A DNA stretch of 64,000 nt from Methanolobus vulcani (GCF_900100715.1 NZ_FNCA01000003.1:280469-344468); one strand, 5' to 3'. Shown: positions 9,278 to 18,412, numbered from the stretch's first letter. A program made the numbers and translations. The notes: a model not told the origin generated them from the letters alone.

Positions 9278-9583
9278 TTATATATCAGTCTTTCCCAGAA
9301 AACGATCCTTGGAATCTGCGTTGATGAAAACTTTCTCCCTAACACCTTTTTTGTTGAAATAAAGACCGATAAAAACAACAAATAGACCCATTTCCGGATT
9401 AAAAGTGGTGAACAGGACTCCCAGCATTACAATTGCAGATGCAAGAATTCCCTTCATTGCACCTTTACGATACGAATCTATTCTGGTCCTTTTGTAGATA
9501 CGGATATCTCTCAACGTGAGATAAAGAACAGCTACGTAAGCAATAGTTGCAAGATATATATAGTACATGATTAACAGGACCAT
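9278..9583 (-). CDS. Small membrane protein of unknown function
   Basis: 101 residues with a hydrophobic N-terminal helix (about 3-22), a basic loop (RDIRIYKRTRIDSYRKG), then a hairpin of two further hydrophobic segments (about 46-62 and 65-78) and a charged C-terminus. I do not recognise a family. ATG codons at 9583 and 9568 are both possible starts and neither has a clear ribosome binding site. It stands alone, divergent from dinB. Confidence 0.6.
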   Translation of the reverse strand: MVLLIMYYIYLATIAYVAVLYLTLRDIRIYKRTRIDSYRKGAMKGILASAIVMLGVLFTTFNPEMGLFVVFIGLYFNKKGVREKVFINADSKDRFLGKTDI

Positions 9584-9709
9584 TAATTTATATGATTGCC
9601 ATGGTTCGTGATATTATATCAGCGTTCCGTTAGCCATAAGCAAAAAACCGATATATTCAATAGAATCCATAAATACATCCACTTTTGAATAAAAAACCTT
9701 GGAGATCCG

Positions 9710-10801
9710 ATGGAAAGCGCCGGAAGAGAAAAGATAACACTGCACATCGATATGGACAGCTTTTACTCCTCAGTTGAAGTAAGGGAAAAGCCGGAACTTA
9801 AAGGACTGCCTGTTGTGGTAGGATCAGACCCTAAAGGCGGCAGTGGCAGAGGAGTTGCAAGTACTTGTTCATATGAAGCAAGGGCATACGGCATACATTC
9901 CGGTATGCCAATCTCAAAAGCCTACAAACTATGCCATGATGCAGTATATCTCAGGGTCAACATGAAGCTTTACAAGGAAGTATCTGCAGACATAATGCAG
10001 ACACTTCGCATTTTTGCCGACCGGTTCCAGCAGGTTAGTGTTGATGAAGCATACCTTGACATTGGAGAATCAATTTCGGATTATGAATCGGCAACCCTGC
10101 TTGCAAAGAAGATAAAAAGTGAGATACAGAGGCTTCATGGACTTACATGCTCAATTGGCGTGGCGCCAAACAAGGTAATTGCAAAGATAGCATCCGATTT
10201 TAACAAACCCGATGGACTGACCGTTGTAAGACCTGAGGATATACAGGATTTCCTGTTCCCCATGCATGTGTCAAGAATACCTGGGATCGGTAAGAAAACC
10301 CAGCCAATTCTGGAAGAGATGGGGATTGAAAATGTGGGACAGCTTGCAACCTGCGATGTGCAGTTACTCATAGCTCGTTTTGGAAAATTCGGTGTTGTCA
10401 TGCACCAGCTTGCAAATGGTATTGACACACGTGAAGTGAAAGAGAGAGAAGAAGTAAAATCCGTGAGCACAGAGGATACTTTCGATGAGGATATCTCCGA
10501 ACCGGTCAAAATTGAAGCTGTTTTCAGAGAGCTGACCGAGAAGGTCCACGCATCAATGATGAAAAAGAGATTCAGGTACAGGACTGTGACCATCAAGGTG
10601 CGTTTTGAGGATTTCAGGACATATACCCGGGCAAAAACACTGAATGCTGCCACCACGGATAAAGAAGTGATCGCAAAGAATGCTCTGACACTTATGGAAG
10701 AATTCATGGGTACAGGCAGATTCAGGTTACTTGGAGTAGGGGTCACAAAACTTGAAAAGATAGATGAAAGACAAACCTTTTTGAGTGATTTTCTTTATTG
10801 A
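9710..10801 (+). CDS. dinB: DNA polymerase IV (Y family)
   Basis: Error-prone translesion polymerase, 363 residues. The palm motif HIDMDSFYSSVE is at about 12-24, and the second catalytic pair is in VSVDEAYLDIGES. The helix-hairpin-helix thumb IPGIGKKTQPILEEMGI lies near 190-206, followed by the little-finger domain. The C-terminal residues QTFLSDFLY fit a PCNA-binding PIP box (Q-x-x-L-x-x-F-L), so recruitment to the sliding clamp is expected. It is a single-gene unit. Confidence 0.97.
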   Translation: MESAGREKITLHIDMDSFYSSVEVREKPELKGLPVVVGSDPKGGSGRGVASTCSYEARAYGIHSGMPISKAYKLCHDAVYLRVNMKLYKEVSADIMQTLRIFADRFQQVSVDEAYLDIGESISDYESATLLAKKIKSEIQRLHGLTCSIGVAPNKVIAKIASDFNKPDGLTVVRPEDIQDFLFPMHVSRIPGIGKKTQPILEEMGIENVGQLATCDVQLLIARFGKFGVVMHQLANGIDTREVKEREEVKSVSTEDTFDEDISEPVKIEAVFRELTEKVHASMMKKRFRYRTVTIKVRFEDFRTYTRAKTLNAATTDKEVIAKNALTLMEEFMGTGRFRLLGVGVTKLEKIDERQTFLSDFLY

Positions 10802-10970
10802 TCGATGTGTGATGCATATATGATTATGATTGTGATTATGATAAAACACTGATTTGAAAAAGTATATATGAAAAGTAAAACAAGAGGTAAATAGGCTGGA
10901 ACGGGAGGTTAGTCAACAAACCCATTCTAACCAAAGAAGATAATCCAATTAATATTGGGTGGTGCGATAT

Positions 10971-12002
10971 ATGAGATGCAAAATAATGACATTACTGATA
11001 GTGCTAGCTTTATTCACAGGAATAGCAAGCGCTTATGATACAAATGACTTGAATTCAAATGGTCCAGAACCTCTAATAAAAGTGGCTGCAGCTACTGGAG
11101 AATCGATTGTAGATAACCTGGATGGAACTTACACATATACACAAACAGTGGATGAGAGCAGTACAGCTCCACATTACACTGCACCTGCTAATGGAGGAGG
11201 TTTTGGAATATACAGCTGGATGGATCAGGATTATGGCTGGATGCATACACTGGACCCAACAATTTATGCTGACCCGAACCTTACTATAAACTCAGTACAA
11301 ATTGTAATCCGTGCATGGGACGTCGATGCTGAACCTGAGCATGGACTTGAAGGTGAGTACGATCATGTTACTGCAGATGGTGTGGATATGAACCCGGTAT
11401 ATCTTCAGGGAACAGACGATACATGGTCAACCACAACATTTGACGTAAACCCCTCTCTACTATTGAATGATGGAGCCCTTGATATGTGGATAGACATCGA
11501 CATGTATGATACAGATTCCTGGGCAACAACACTTGAATACAGTAAGCTTATCGTAACATACAGCACCGATGGTTCAAACCATATACCATACGAGCCTGTT
11601 GTTGAGAAAAGTCCAGCATACTGTGTAGACACAAATGATAATCTTGTGGTTGACGTAACCGGACCAAACCCAGCAGACCCTGATGAAGATGCTGTTACCT
11701 ACAAGTATAGATGGTATGTAGATGTCGGAACCGGCGGATATCTTGATGATGACTTTGCACTTGGAATAGACCACACAGGAAACACAGTGCCTGCTGCTGA
11801 CACAAGTGTCGGAGAGAAATGGATGGTACAGGTCACTCCTGTAGACGCGTATGGTGCACAGGGCCCAATGGTCGAAGTAGAGTTTGAGACAATTGTTAGG
11901 GAATGTGGCGAAGAGGAAATTCCTGAGTTCCCAACACTTGTACTCCCTATAGCTGCAATAATCGGTATTGCACTTGTGTTCCAGAGACGTAAGAACGAGT
12001 AA
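10971..12002 (+). CDS. Secreted surface protein with PEF-CTERM sorting signal
   Basis: 343 residues. An N-terminal signal peptide (MRCKIMTLLIVLALFTGIASA) is followed by an acidic, Asp/Thr/Tyr-rich extracellular part, apparently two beta-rich domains (about 30-200 and 205-310). The C-terminus has the tripartite sorting pattern EIPEFPTL, a hydrophobic helix, and the basic cluster QRRKNE. This is the PEF-CTERM signal of methanosarcinal exported proteins, processed by an archaeosortase. ATG at 10971 is preceded by GGTGG; a GTG at 10959 is a weaker choice. A hairpin terminator begins at the stop codon. The function of the extracellular part is unknown. Confidence 0.85.
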   Translation: MRCKIMTLLIVLALFTGIASAYDTNDLNSNGPEPLIKVAAATGESIVDNLDGTYTYTQTVDESSTAPHYTAPANGGGFGIYSWMDQDYGWMHTLDPTIYADPNLTINSVQIVIRAWDVDAEPEHGLEGEYDHVTADGVDMNPVYLQGTDDTWSTTTFDVNPSLLLNDGALDMWIDIDMYDTDSWATTLEYSKLIVTYSTDGSNHIPYEPVVEKSPAYCVDTNDNLVVDVTGPNPADPDEDAVTYKYRWYVDVGTGGYLDDDFALGIDHTGNTVPAADTSVGEKWMVQVTPVDAYGAQGPMVEVEFETIVRECGEEEIPEFPTLVLPIAAIIGIALVFQRRKNE

Positions 12003-12032
12003 GTGAAAACTTACTCCAACTTTTCTTTTTTA
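11997..12032 (+). terminator. Hairpin with GAAA loop overlapping the stop codon, then T-run
   Basis: Arms GAGTAAGT (11997-12004) and ACTTACTC (12009-12016) pair perfectly around a GAAA tetraloop, and a T-rich run follows to 12032. The TAA stop of the PEF-CTERM gene lies inside the 5' arm. Confidence 0.8.
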
Positions 12033-12428
12033 AATATTAGTCCTTTTTCACTTAGAGAATATTGTTCATTTAGAGTACTCTTTTTAATTTTTATTAAAAA
12101 AAATTAATATTTTTCTGACGATAAAAATAATTCAAATCCTGTATTGCTTGACTGATACTATATAAGTAATTAAAATAGGATACAAGAAGAATAAAAAAGG
12201 AAATAATCCCAAAATAACAGATAAATAACATCTATTTTTGATAAATATTAATCTAAAAGTGCTATTTTAGTTATTAGAAACTAATTTAAAATTTAAAACT
12301 AAATAAAACCATTGAAGTTCATTTATATTCAAAATAACTAAAGAATCGGTGATTATTTATTCTTAAAACATATAATATTGCTTGAATGCACTGTGTCGTG
12401 TGTTCCAAATATTAGAGGGTTATACCTG
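12033..12428. other. AT-rich gene-free region
   Basis: About 400 bases, very AT-rich, between the surface protein terminator and the methyltransferase fusion gene. I see no ORF, RNA gene or repeat in it. The GAGGG at about 12414-12418 is the likely ribosome binding site of the next gene, and any promoter cannot be singled out among many A/T stretches. Confidence 0.5.
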
Positions 12429-14351
12429 ATGAAAGAAAGACCTAAAGAATACCAGAACAAAGATAAACAAAAACCAAGGACATTGGGACCAGTCCCATAC
12501 CTGGAAGAGCATGTGAACCCCGATTGGTGGAAGAAGATATTCAACTCACTCTACCTGAAGACCGATGCGGATATCGTAGAGGATGCCACCATCACCAGGC
12601 AGGAAATAGACACTTTTTCATCAATACTGAAGCTGACACCTGAAAGCCACGTACTTGACCTGTGTTGTGGACAGGGAAGGCATACACTTGAACTTGCAAG
12701 AAGAGGTTTGAAAAACCTTGACGGCCTGGACAGGTCACATTACCTAATCCAGCGGGCAAAGACCACTGCTAAGAAAGAAAGTCTTGGTGCCAAGTTCAAG
12801 GAAGGGGACGCCAGGAAAACACCATACGCAACTGACACATTCGATGTTGTGATGCTCCTTGGCAATAGTTTTGGTTATTTTGAAACGTCTGACGAAGACC
12901 TGAGAGTCTTAAAAGAAGTAAAAAGGATACTGAAACCCTGGGGAAAAGTACTGCTTGATGTGGCTGATGGTTCATACCTCAAGGAAAAATACCAGCCACG
13001 TTCATGGGAATGGATCGACAAGCACAACTTTGTGTGCAGGGAGAGGTCCATTTCAACCGATGGTCAGAAACTCATATCTAGAGAGGTAATCGTCAACGAC
13101 ACATCAGGAGTTATAGCAGACCAGTTCTATGCGGAACGTCTTTACACCACCGATGCGCTGAAAGAGCTGCTGAAAAAAGCAGAATTTACAGATATTGAGA
13201 TAGTAGACTCCATCAATTCACAGACACTGAGAAACCAGGACCTTGGAATGATGGAAAGACGCATAATTGTCACTGCAACGGTAAGGAAAGAATGGACCCC
13301 TAAGAAGAAAAAGGCAAAGGAAGCAAAGAAGAATGTAGTTGTTGTCTTCGGAGACCCGAGGAAGAATGATTCACTAAAGCCATGTGGTGTCTTTGATGAT
13401 GATGACATGTACACCATAGACCAGCTTAAAGGTGGACTCTATGAACTTGAAAACTATTCGTTCAAATATCTGGATAACCACGATACACTAGTCACCGACC
13501 TTGCAAAAATAAGATCTAAAACGGATTTCGTGTTCAACCTCTGTGATGAGGGTTATGATAATGACCCAAAAAAAGAGCTGCATGTGCCTGCAATACTTGA
13601 GATGTTCAATATTCCTTACACGGGCTCAGGACCACAGTGTCTTGCTTTCTGTTATGATAAGGCACTTGTCAGAGGCATTGCAAAGGACCTTGCTGTTCCG
13701 GTTCCTGAAGGTATTGTTGTTAAAGGAGAGGACACTCTGTTCGAGCTGCCTATGGATTTTCCCGTTATTGTTAAACCTAACTTTGGTGACTCCAGCTTCG
13801 GGCTGAACCAGCACAGCGTATGTAACAGTCGTGATGAGGTTGTCAGAGCCATCTATGACATAAGGGAAGGACTTGGTTACGATAAACCAATACTTGTGGA
13901 AGAATTCCTAACCGGAAAAGACCTTAGTATAGGAATCATAGGCAACCCACCGGAGAACTATACCGTACTGCCGCTTACGCAGGAAGATTACTCTGACTTA
14001 CCTGAAGACCTTCCAAAGCTCTGCGGATACGAGGCAAAGTGGATACCGGACTCTCCTTACTGGAAAATAAAATCCTCACCTGCCGACCTTCCAAAAGAGA
14101 CAGAGGAACTCATTGTCGAGTGCAGCCTGAAACTCATAAACAGGCTGGAATGCAGGGACTACACCCGCCTTGACTGGAGACTTGATGCTAAAGGCAACCC
14201 AAAGCTCCTTGAAGTCAACCCCAACCCCGGATGGTGCTGGGACGGACATCTTGCAAAAATGGCTAAAATTGCTGATATCTCGTACAGCGACATGATAGCC
14301 ATGATACTCAAGAGCGCAGACGATAGGATTTCAGGGCAAAAGCAGGGATAA
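12429..14351 (+). CDS. Fusion of a class I SAM methyltransferase and a D-Ala-D-Ala-ligase-like ATP-grasp enzyme
   Basis: 640 residues in two enzyme parts. Residues 1-285 form a class I methyltransferase: the SAM loop VLDLCCGQGRHTLELARRG is at 75-93, the acidic motif II at about 98-102, and the motif IV region FDVVMLLGNSFGYF at 138-151. A lysine-rich linker (PKKKKAKEAKKN, 291-302) leads to an ATP-grasp domain resembling D-alanine-D-alanine ligase. That part shows the N-terminal FGDPRKND loop, FPVIVKPNFGDSS (444-456), VEEFLTGKDLS and the metal motif LLEVNPNPG (593-601). The start at 12429 has a GAGGG upstream; an in-frame ATG at 12378 is less likely. These archaea have no murein, so true D-Ala-D-Ala ligation is improbable. 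Substrate unknown. Confidence 0.85.
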   Translation: MKERPKEYQNKDKQKPRTLGPVPYLEEHVNPDWWKKIFNSLYLKTDADIVEDATITRQEIDTFSSILKLTPESHVLDLCCGQGRHTLELARRGLKNLDGLDRSHYLIQRAKTTAKKESLGAKFKEGDARKTPYATDTFDVVMLLGNSFGYFETSDEDLRVLKEVKRILKPWGKVLLDVADGSYLKEKYQPRSWEWIDKHNFVCRERSISTDGQKLISREVIVNDTSGVIADQFYAERLYTTDALKELLKKAEFTDIEIVDSINSQTLRNQDLGMMERRIIVTATVRKEWTPKKKKAKEAKKNVVVVFGDPRKNDSLKPCGVFDDDDMYTIDQLKGGLYELENYSFKYLDNHDTLVTDLAKIRSKTDFVFNLCDEGYDNDPKKELHVPAILEMFNIPYTGSGPQCLAFCYDKALVRGIAKDLAVPVPEGIVVKGEDTLFELPMDFPVIVKPNFGDSSFGLNQHSVCNSRDEVVRAIYDIREGLGYDKPILVEEFLTGKDLSIGIIGNPPENYTVLPLTQEDYSDLPEDLPKLCGYEAKWIPDSPYWKIKSSPADLPKETEELIVECSLKLINRLECRDYTRLDWRLDAKGNPKLLEVNPNPGWCWDGHLAKMAKIADISYSDMIAMILKSADDRISGQKQG

Positions 14352-14551
14352 ACTACAATTTTAAATTCTTATTTATGGAACAGATCATATGATGTTTGAT
14401 TTTGTTCCATGACTTATTTCGTTAGTTCTAAATAGACTGAGGTTTCATATATTAGATGGGAGTTATTGTTTGCCTTTATCTTACAGGCAAATAAAATCAC
14501 ATTGGACTGATAATCACCAGTTAGTGAATACTGGACATGGAGAGTGGATAT

Positions 14552-14836
14552 ATGTTTTCAAAAGTACCTATAGATCTCAGTAACATAAAAAAAGAAAATA
14601 TCGACAAAGAGATACTAAGAGCTGCACTTATGGCCGAACTTGATGCCATCAACCTCTATGAACAGATGGCAGGTATGACTGACAATAAAGAAGTAATTAA
14701 TGTGCTTCTTGATGTTGCAAAGGAAGAAAAAACACACATTGGAGAGTTCCAGACACTTCTCCTCCAAATAGACCAGCAGCAGGTTGATGAGCTGGAAGCC
14801 GGGAAGAAAGAAGTTGAAGAAGAACTGGGCAAATAA
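14552..14836 (+). CDS. Ferritin-like protein related to encapsulin cargo domains (copy 1)
   Basis: 94 residues, two long helices. The pattern AELDAINLYEQMA, then LLDVAKEEKTHIGEF, supplies the Glu, EExxH and Tyr positions of the small ferritin-like proteins that sit in, or are fused to, archaeal encapsulins. Such proteins oxidise and store iron as dimers that rebuild a ferritin fold. The tail QQQVDELEAGKKEVEEELG resembles the linker that joins this domain to the shell protein in fused versions, but here the chain simply stops. The ATG at 14552 has GGAG nine bases upstream and matches the start of copy 2. Copy 2 follows after 11 bases. Confidence 0.75.
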   Translation: MFSKVPIDLSNIKKENIDKEILRAALMAELDAINLYEQMAGMTDNKEVINVLLDVAKEEKTHIGEFQTLLLQIDQQQVDELEAGKKEVEEELGK

Positions 14837-14847
14837 CGGGTGATTAA

Positions 14848-15120
14848 ATGGTATTTTCAGATGTTCCCATTGAACTTAAAAATGTCAGCGAAGAAGACAT
14901 TGATAAAGAGTTAATGAGAGTTGCCATCATGGCTGAATTCGATGCTATTAACATGTACGAACAGATGGCAAATATCACCGAAAATGAAGACCTTAAGACA
15001 ATATTGCTCGATATAGCCCAAGAAGAAAAAGTTCATGTAGCCATGTTCCAGACTGTTCTCATGGAAGTTGACAATGAATATCTCAAAGTTATGGTGAATT
15101 ACTCATTGGCAAAAGAGTGA
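14848..15120 (+). CDS. Ferritin-like protein related to encapsulin cargo domains (copy 2)
   Basis: 90 residues, clearly a paralogue of the preceding gene (FSDVPIELKNV, AEFDAINMYEQMA, LLDIAQEEKVHVAMF). The iron-site pattern E...Y...EEK.H is kept. Its C-terminus differs and lacks the encapsulin-linker-like tail of copy 1, ending in EYLKVMVNYSLAKE. The tandem layout suggests duplication followed by divergence, possibly giving a hetero-oligomer. The next gene on the other strand is an unrelated membrane protein, so no encapsulin shell is encoded beside it. Confidence 0.75.
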   Translation: MVFSDVPIELKNVSEEDIDKELMRVAIMAEFDAINMYEQMANITENEDLKTILLDIAQEEKVHVAMFQTVLMEVDNEYLKVMVNYSLAKE

Positions 15121-15152
15121 ATTTATCTATTCAATCTGATTGAAGGAAGTTA

Positions 15153-15896
15153 TTAGATCCTAGTAACCAGCAGTAATGTTCCCACAATCACCGGCTGATG
15201 CACCAGATAGATCAGCAGCGACTTTTTCCCCAGATACTCAAGCAATCTCACAACAGCATTCCCCTCGCAATCACACATCCTGAAACTTCGTTTGTAATCA
15301 GGATACAGGCTGTTCCCTGTATAAATTCCCAGAAGGACAAGGCCAAACCAGGGAATCAGCGGGAAGTAATCAAGAGTGTAAAAACCGTGTGGTTTGAGAC
15401 CTATCCATAAAAGCCAGGGGTAATTTACATAAACCGGGTCCGTCAGGACTCCTGCAAAGAGCAAGACAAGACCTGCAATCAGATTGAACCTTCTGTACTT
15501 CAGGAATGGATAGGAAATGATTATCGAAACTCCTATCAGGTGGAGAATTCCAAAGTAGATTGTGCCGCTTTCAAGGAATATTGCTGTAACTGCGGTTATT
15601 ACAAGACCCCAGCCAAAAATTCCGGCACCTCTTTTCAGATTGTGGATGAAGATATCTTTTTCAGGTTTGGAACGGGATGTCCTTGAGTAGCTTAAAGTGA
15701 GAGAAACGCCCACAAGAAAAATGAAAAGGATAGCTGCGCTTCTACCTATTACAAGCAGAAGACCTGAATGCATATCAAAATAATGGATGTTGAAAAAATA
15801 AAGATCAAAAAAGAAATGATAGGCAACCATCAGAACGATTGCGACTGCACGCAGAGCATCAACTTCAAAGAATCGTTCTTTTGGAATTACATCCAT
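15153..15896 (-). CDS. DUF1624 / heparan-alpha-glucosaminide acetyltransferase-like membrane protein
   Basis: 247 residues with about seven hydrophobic helices. The N-terminal motif RFFEVDALRAVAIVLMVAYH, followed by FFFDLYFF, and the SAAILFIFLVGVSLTLSYSR helix are typical of DUF1624 proteins, which belong to the acyltransferase-3-like superfamily. The likely role is transfer of an acyl group across or at the membrane; the substrate is unknown. It is encoded 20 bases after the stop of the upstream zinc-ribbon gene on the same strand. Confidence 0.8.
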   Translation of the reverse strand: MDVIPKERFFEVDALRAVAIVLMVAYHFFFDLYFFNIHYFDMHSGLLLVIGRSAAILFIFLVGVSLTLSYSRTSRSKPEKDIFIHNLKRGAGIFGWGLVITAVTAIFLESGTIYFGILHLIGVSIIISYPFLKYRRFNLIAGLVLLFAGVLTDPVYVNYPWLLWIGLKPHGFYTLDYFPLIPWFGLVLLGIYTGNSLYPDYKRSFRMCDCEGNAVVRLLEYLGKKSLLIYLVHQPVIVGTLLLVTRI

Positions 15897-15915
15897 TGCT
15901 TACCTCAAAGAAAAA

Positions 15916-16371
15916 TCACTTTTTCTTCTTTTTCTTATCTTTGTTTTCCTTAAAAACAGAACCAAGATGCAGGGCATATGCACCATCTTCCTTGAAAGCC
16001 ATCACGATCTCTTTGCGGTCAAGCAGGGAATCGAGGTTCAGTTCATAGGAACCTGGACCAAGGATACGCACGGATTCGACCCTTTCACCATTCTCTTCGG
16101 TTACGCTGGACTCCTTCTTTTCAACACCAAGTATGTCATCGATCTCGCGGATAATCGTCTCGGAATGTTCATCTGCTTTTTCAGAGGAAGTCTCATCAAT
16201 AACGTGTTCCTTTCCGGTTTCTGTTGTCTCAGACTCTTCAGGAGATTTACTCTCAAGCTCTTCATCCTTGACATAAAGGAACTTATTCCAGCCGCAATTA
16301 GGGCATCCGCTAAGTATTACTGAAGCACCGTCTACAAAGATTGATTCACATCTTGTACACTTATGAGGCAT
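15916..16371 (-). CDS. Zinc-ribbon protein (COG3364-like, OapC/ArvC type)
   Basis: 151 residues. An N-terminal zinc ribbon has two CxxC pairs (MPHKCTRC and SGCPNC), followed by an acidic low-complexity middle (Glu/Ser/Thr-rich, about 35-95). A folded C-terminal part contains LGPGSYELNLDSLLDRKEIVMA, and the chain ends in a run of lysines. The layout matches the archaeal zinc-ribbon family often labelled OapC/ArvC; its job is not established. It is encoded 20 bases before the DUF1624 gene on the same strand. Confidence 0.75.
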   Translation of the reverse strand: MPHKCTRCESIFVDGASVILSGCPNCGWNKFLYVKDEELESKSPEESETTETGKEHVIDETSSEKADEHSETIIREIDDILGVEKKESSVTEENGERVESVRILGPGSYELNLDSLLDRKEIVMAFKEDGAYALHLGSVFKENKDKKKKKK

Positions 16372-16443
16372 GGTCCACCGAATTAAATAAGCATCATGAT
16401 ATATTAAAACACTTGCGATAAGCCACTTACAGATAGCTCAGAC

Positions 16444-17313
16444 TCATTCATTCAGATATTTTCCGATAAGAGGATCAAGCCTTCTCTTTGTTTCATGAGG
16501 TATCATGGACGGAACGGTTGTTATCGCACCCATAAGAGCATCCTTACACATACAGTGTTGCTCGATACTCAGTTTATCCAGAGTTGACACAATTATATCT
16601 TTTACAGCAGCCTCATTCTTCATCGCATTCTCAATGATAGTCTCAATGGTGACATCTTCCTCATGCCATACATCGTAATCTGTTACGGTAGCGATCATGG
16701 AGTAACATATCTCAGCTTCACGAGCGAGTTTTGCCTCAGGAATTGCAGTCATGCCAATTATATCGAAACCAAGTGCCTGGTAAACTCTGGACTCCGCACG
16801 AGTTGAGAACTGCGGACCTTCCATACAAACATAGGTTCCACCTTCCTTGACGCTGTAACCCTTTGAATTAGCAACATCGACTATGGTCTTTGAAGTCTCA
16901 GGACAGAATGGGTCTGCAAATCCCATATGGACAACAATACCATCCTCGAAGAAAGTTGATGGTCTGGATTTTGTGCGGTCATATATCTGGTTTGGAATCA
17001 CAATATCCAGTGGTTTGAACTCCTCTTTCAGACTGCCCACTGCAGATGCAGCGATTATGCGTTTCACACCAAGTTTTTTGAGAGCGAAGATATTAGCTCT
17101 CGAGTTCAGTTCAGATGGAGAGATCCTGTGACCAACTCCATGTCTTGGAAGGAAACAGACACTCAGGTCACCATGGTCACCAATTGTTATTGAGTCCGAA
17201 GGTTTTCCAAAAGGAGTGTCAATATCAACATCTCGTACATTGTCAAGCAGATTGGCATCATAAATGCCGCTTCCGCCTATAATTGCGACATCAGCTTTAG
17301 CTTTTTCCTGCAT
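16444..17313 (-). CDS. mtnP: S-methyl-5'-thioadenosine (or thioinosine) phosphorylase
   Basis: A purine nucleoside phosphorylase family enzyme, 289 residues. Phosphate and substrate motifs seen are AIIGGSGIYDANLL, LPRHGVGHRISPSE, EGPQFSTRAESR and GMTAIPEAKLAREAEICY, with TDYDVW as the base-binding Asp segment. In methanogens MTA is often deaminated first, so the natural substrate may be methylthioinosine. The start at 17313 leaves 28 bases after the upstream gene; a start at 17364 would overlap it by 23 bases. The upstream gene is a purine-type phosphoribosyltransferase, which would use the base this enzyme releases, so the pair makes a salvage unit. Confidence 0.9.
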   Translation of the reverse strand: MQEKAKADVAIIGGSGIYDANLLDNVRDVDIDTPFGKPSDSITIGDHGDLSVCFLPRHGVGHRISPSELNSRANIFALKKLGVKRIIAASAVGSLKEEFKPLDIVIPNQIYDRTKSRPSTFFEDGIVVHMGFADPFCPETSKTIVDVANSKGYSVKEGGTYVCMEGPQFSTRAESRVYQALGFDIIGMTAIPEAKLAREAEICYSMIATVTDYDVWHEEDVTIETIIENAMKNEAAVKDIIVSTLDKLSIEQHCMCKDALMGAITTVPSMIPHETKRRLDPLIGKYLNE

Positions 17314-17341
17314 CTTATCACTCGTTTTATTCAGCAAGTTT

Positions 17342-18028
17342 CTAGTACTGCTTTCCGTCCTCATTCACAGAGCATACGACACCTCTGCGGTGCATCTCTT
17401 CCATAACCTCAGGAAGCCTTCCGGGCTGTGCAATCTCAAATGCGAAAGAGTCAAGTGAGTGATACATGTAAAGACCGTGTCTTATAGAAGCAACATCCCA
17501 GAGTTCCCTGTCCTCTTTTGTCATGAGTGTTGAGATGAGATCGGTCATGTCCTCGATGAAATTCCATGGGAAAACTACCCGTGCCCATTCTTCAAGACGT
17601 TCTCCTACAAAATCCGGTTCGAATTCTGATGAATCAAGGAACTGAAGAGATGCAGTCTTCACTTCCTTTGGACCCTGTTCATTCACATATTCAAGAGAGT
17701 GCATCAGGCTCTTGCCTGTGTCTGCAATATCATCAACAATAAGGATCTTCTTTCCTGCAACGGCATTGTCGGCAAGAGGATATTTGATCTGTGGCTCATC
17801 ACCTGCAAGTGCAGTTCCAAGGTAGTGCTCGATCTTAAGACTTGTAAGGTCATCAAGACCAAGGAAATCACATAACACACGACCTGCAAACCATCCGCCT
17901 CTTGCAAGGGCAACTATCATATCTGGTTCGTAACCTGAAGCTTTCACTTCGTTTGCAACTTCTCTGCACAGGTCGTAAATGTAATCCCAGTTTGTAACAA
18001 CACATTTGAATTTGTCAGGTAAAGCCAT
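17342..18028 (-). CDS. Purine-type phosphoribosyltransferase
   Basis: 228 residues of the type I phosphoribosyltransferase fold. The PRPP-binding motif ILIVDDIADTGKSL lies at about 96-109, and the pyrophosphate loop is in VALARGGWFAGRVLCDFLG. The C-terminal half (EWARVVFPWNFIEDM) matches archaeal xanthine-guanine/hypoxanthine-type enzymes. Start at 18028, with GGAGAG nine bases upstream; the longer frame to 18079 has no such site. Its neighbour, the nucleoside phosphorylase, supplies free purine base. Exact base preference cannot be read from the sequence. Confidence 0.87.
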   Translation of the reverse strand: MALPDKFKCVVTNWDYIYDLCREVANEVKASGYEPDMIVALARGGWFAGRVLCDFLGLDDLTSLKIEHYLGTALAGDEPQIKYPLADNAVAGKKILIVDDIADTGKSLMHSLEYVNEQGPKEVKTASLQFLDSSEFEPDFVGERLEEWARVVFPWNFIEDMTDLISTLMTKEDRELWDVASIRHGLYMYHSLDSFAFEIAQPGRLPEVMEEMHRRGVVCSVNEDGKQY

Positions 18029-18206
18029 ATTATCTCTCCAATAATTATAAACAAAAGATGATTCACTATATTTAAACAAATAGGAGATATAATTTACCTA
18101 TTATGCATCAGGTATCCTGTTGTGAAAATGGAATCATACGCAAACTATATCAACAATGAAATAGTTGAGGAGGGAGTACCCTTCCAGAATAAGCACTAAT
18201 CTCCGA

Positions 18207-18281
18207 AGCGGGGTGGGGTAGCCAGGAGATCCCGACGGGCTCATAACCCGTAGACCGATAGTTCGAATCTATCCCCCGCTA
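18207..18281 (+). tRNA. Initiator tRNA-Met (CAT), copy 1
   Basis: Acceptor AGCGGGG/CCCCGCT with discriminator A, anticodon stem ACGGG/CCCGT around loop CTCATAA (anticodon 18242-18244), and T arm GATAG-TTCGAAT-CTATC. The A1:U72 pair and three G:C pairs closing the anticodon loop mark it as the initiator. CCA is not encoded. Confidence 0.97.
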
Positions 18282-18412
18282 CTTTTCTAACATAATTTTG
18301 ATCTAACCATCAATTAGTGTGTTAGAGCCGTGTTCTGGAAATATACATATATAGTATGCAGACATAGAAGGATTTACTTTACTAATAAAACTTTAAAAAC
18401 TTCAATCCCTGA

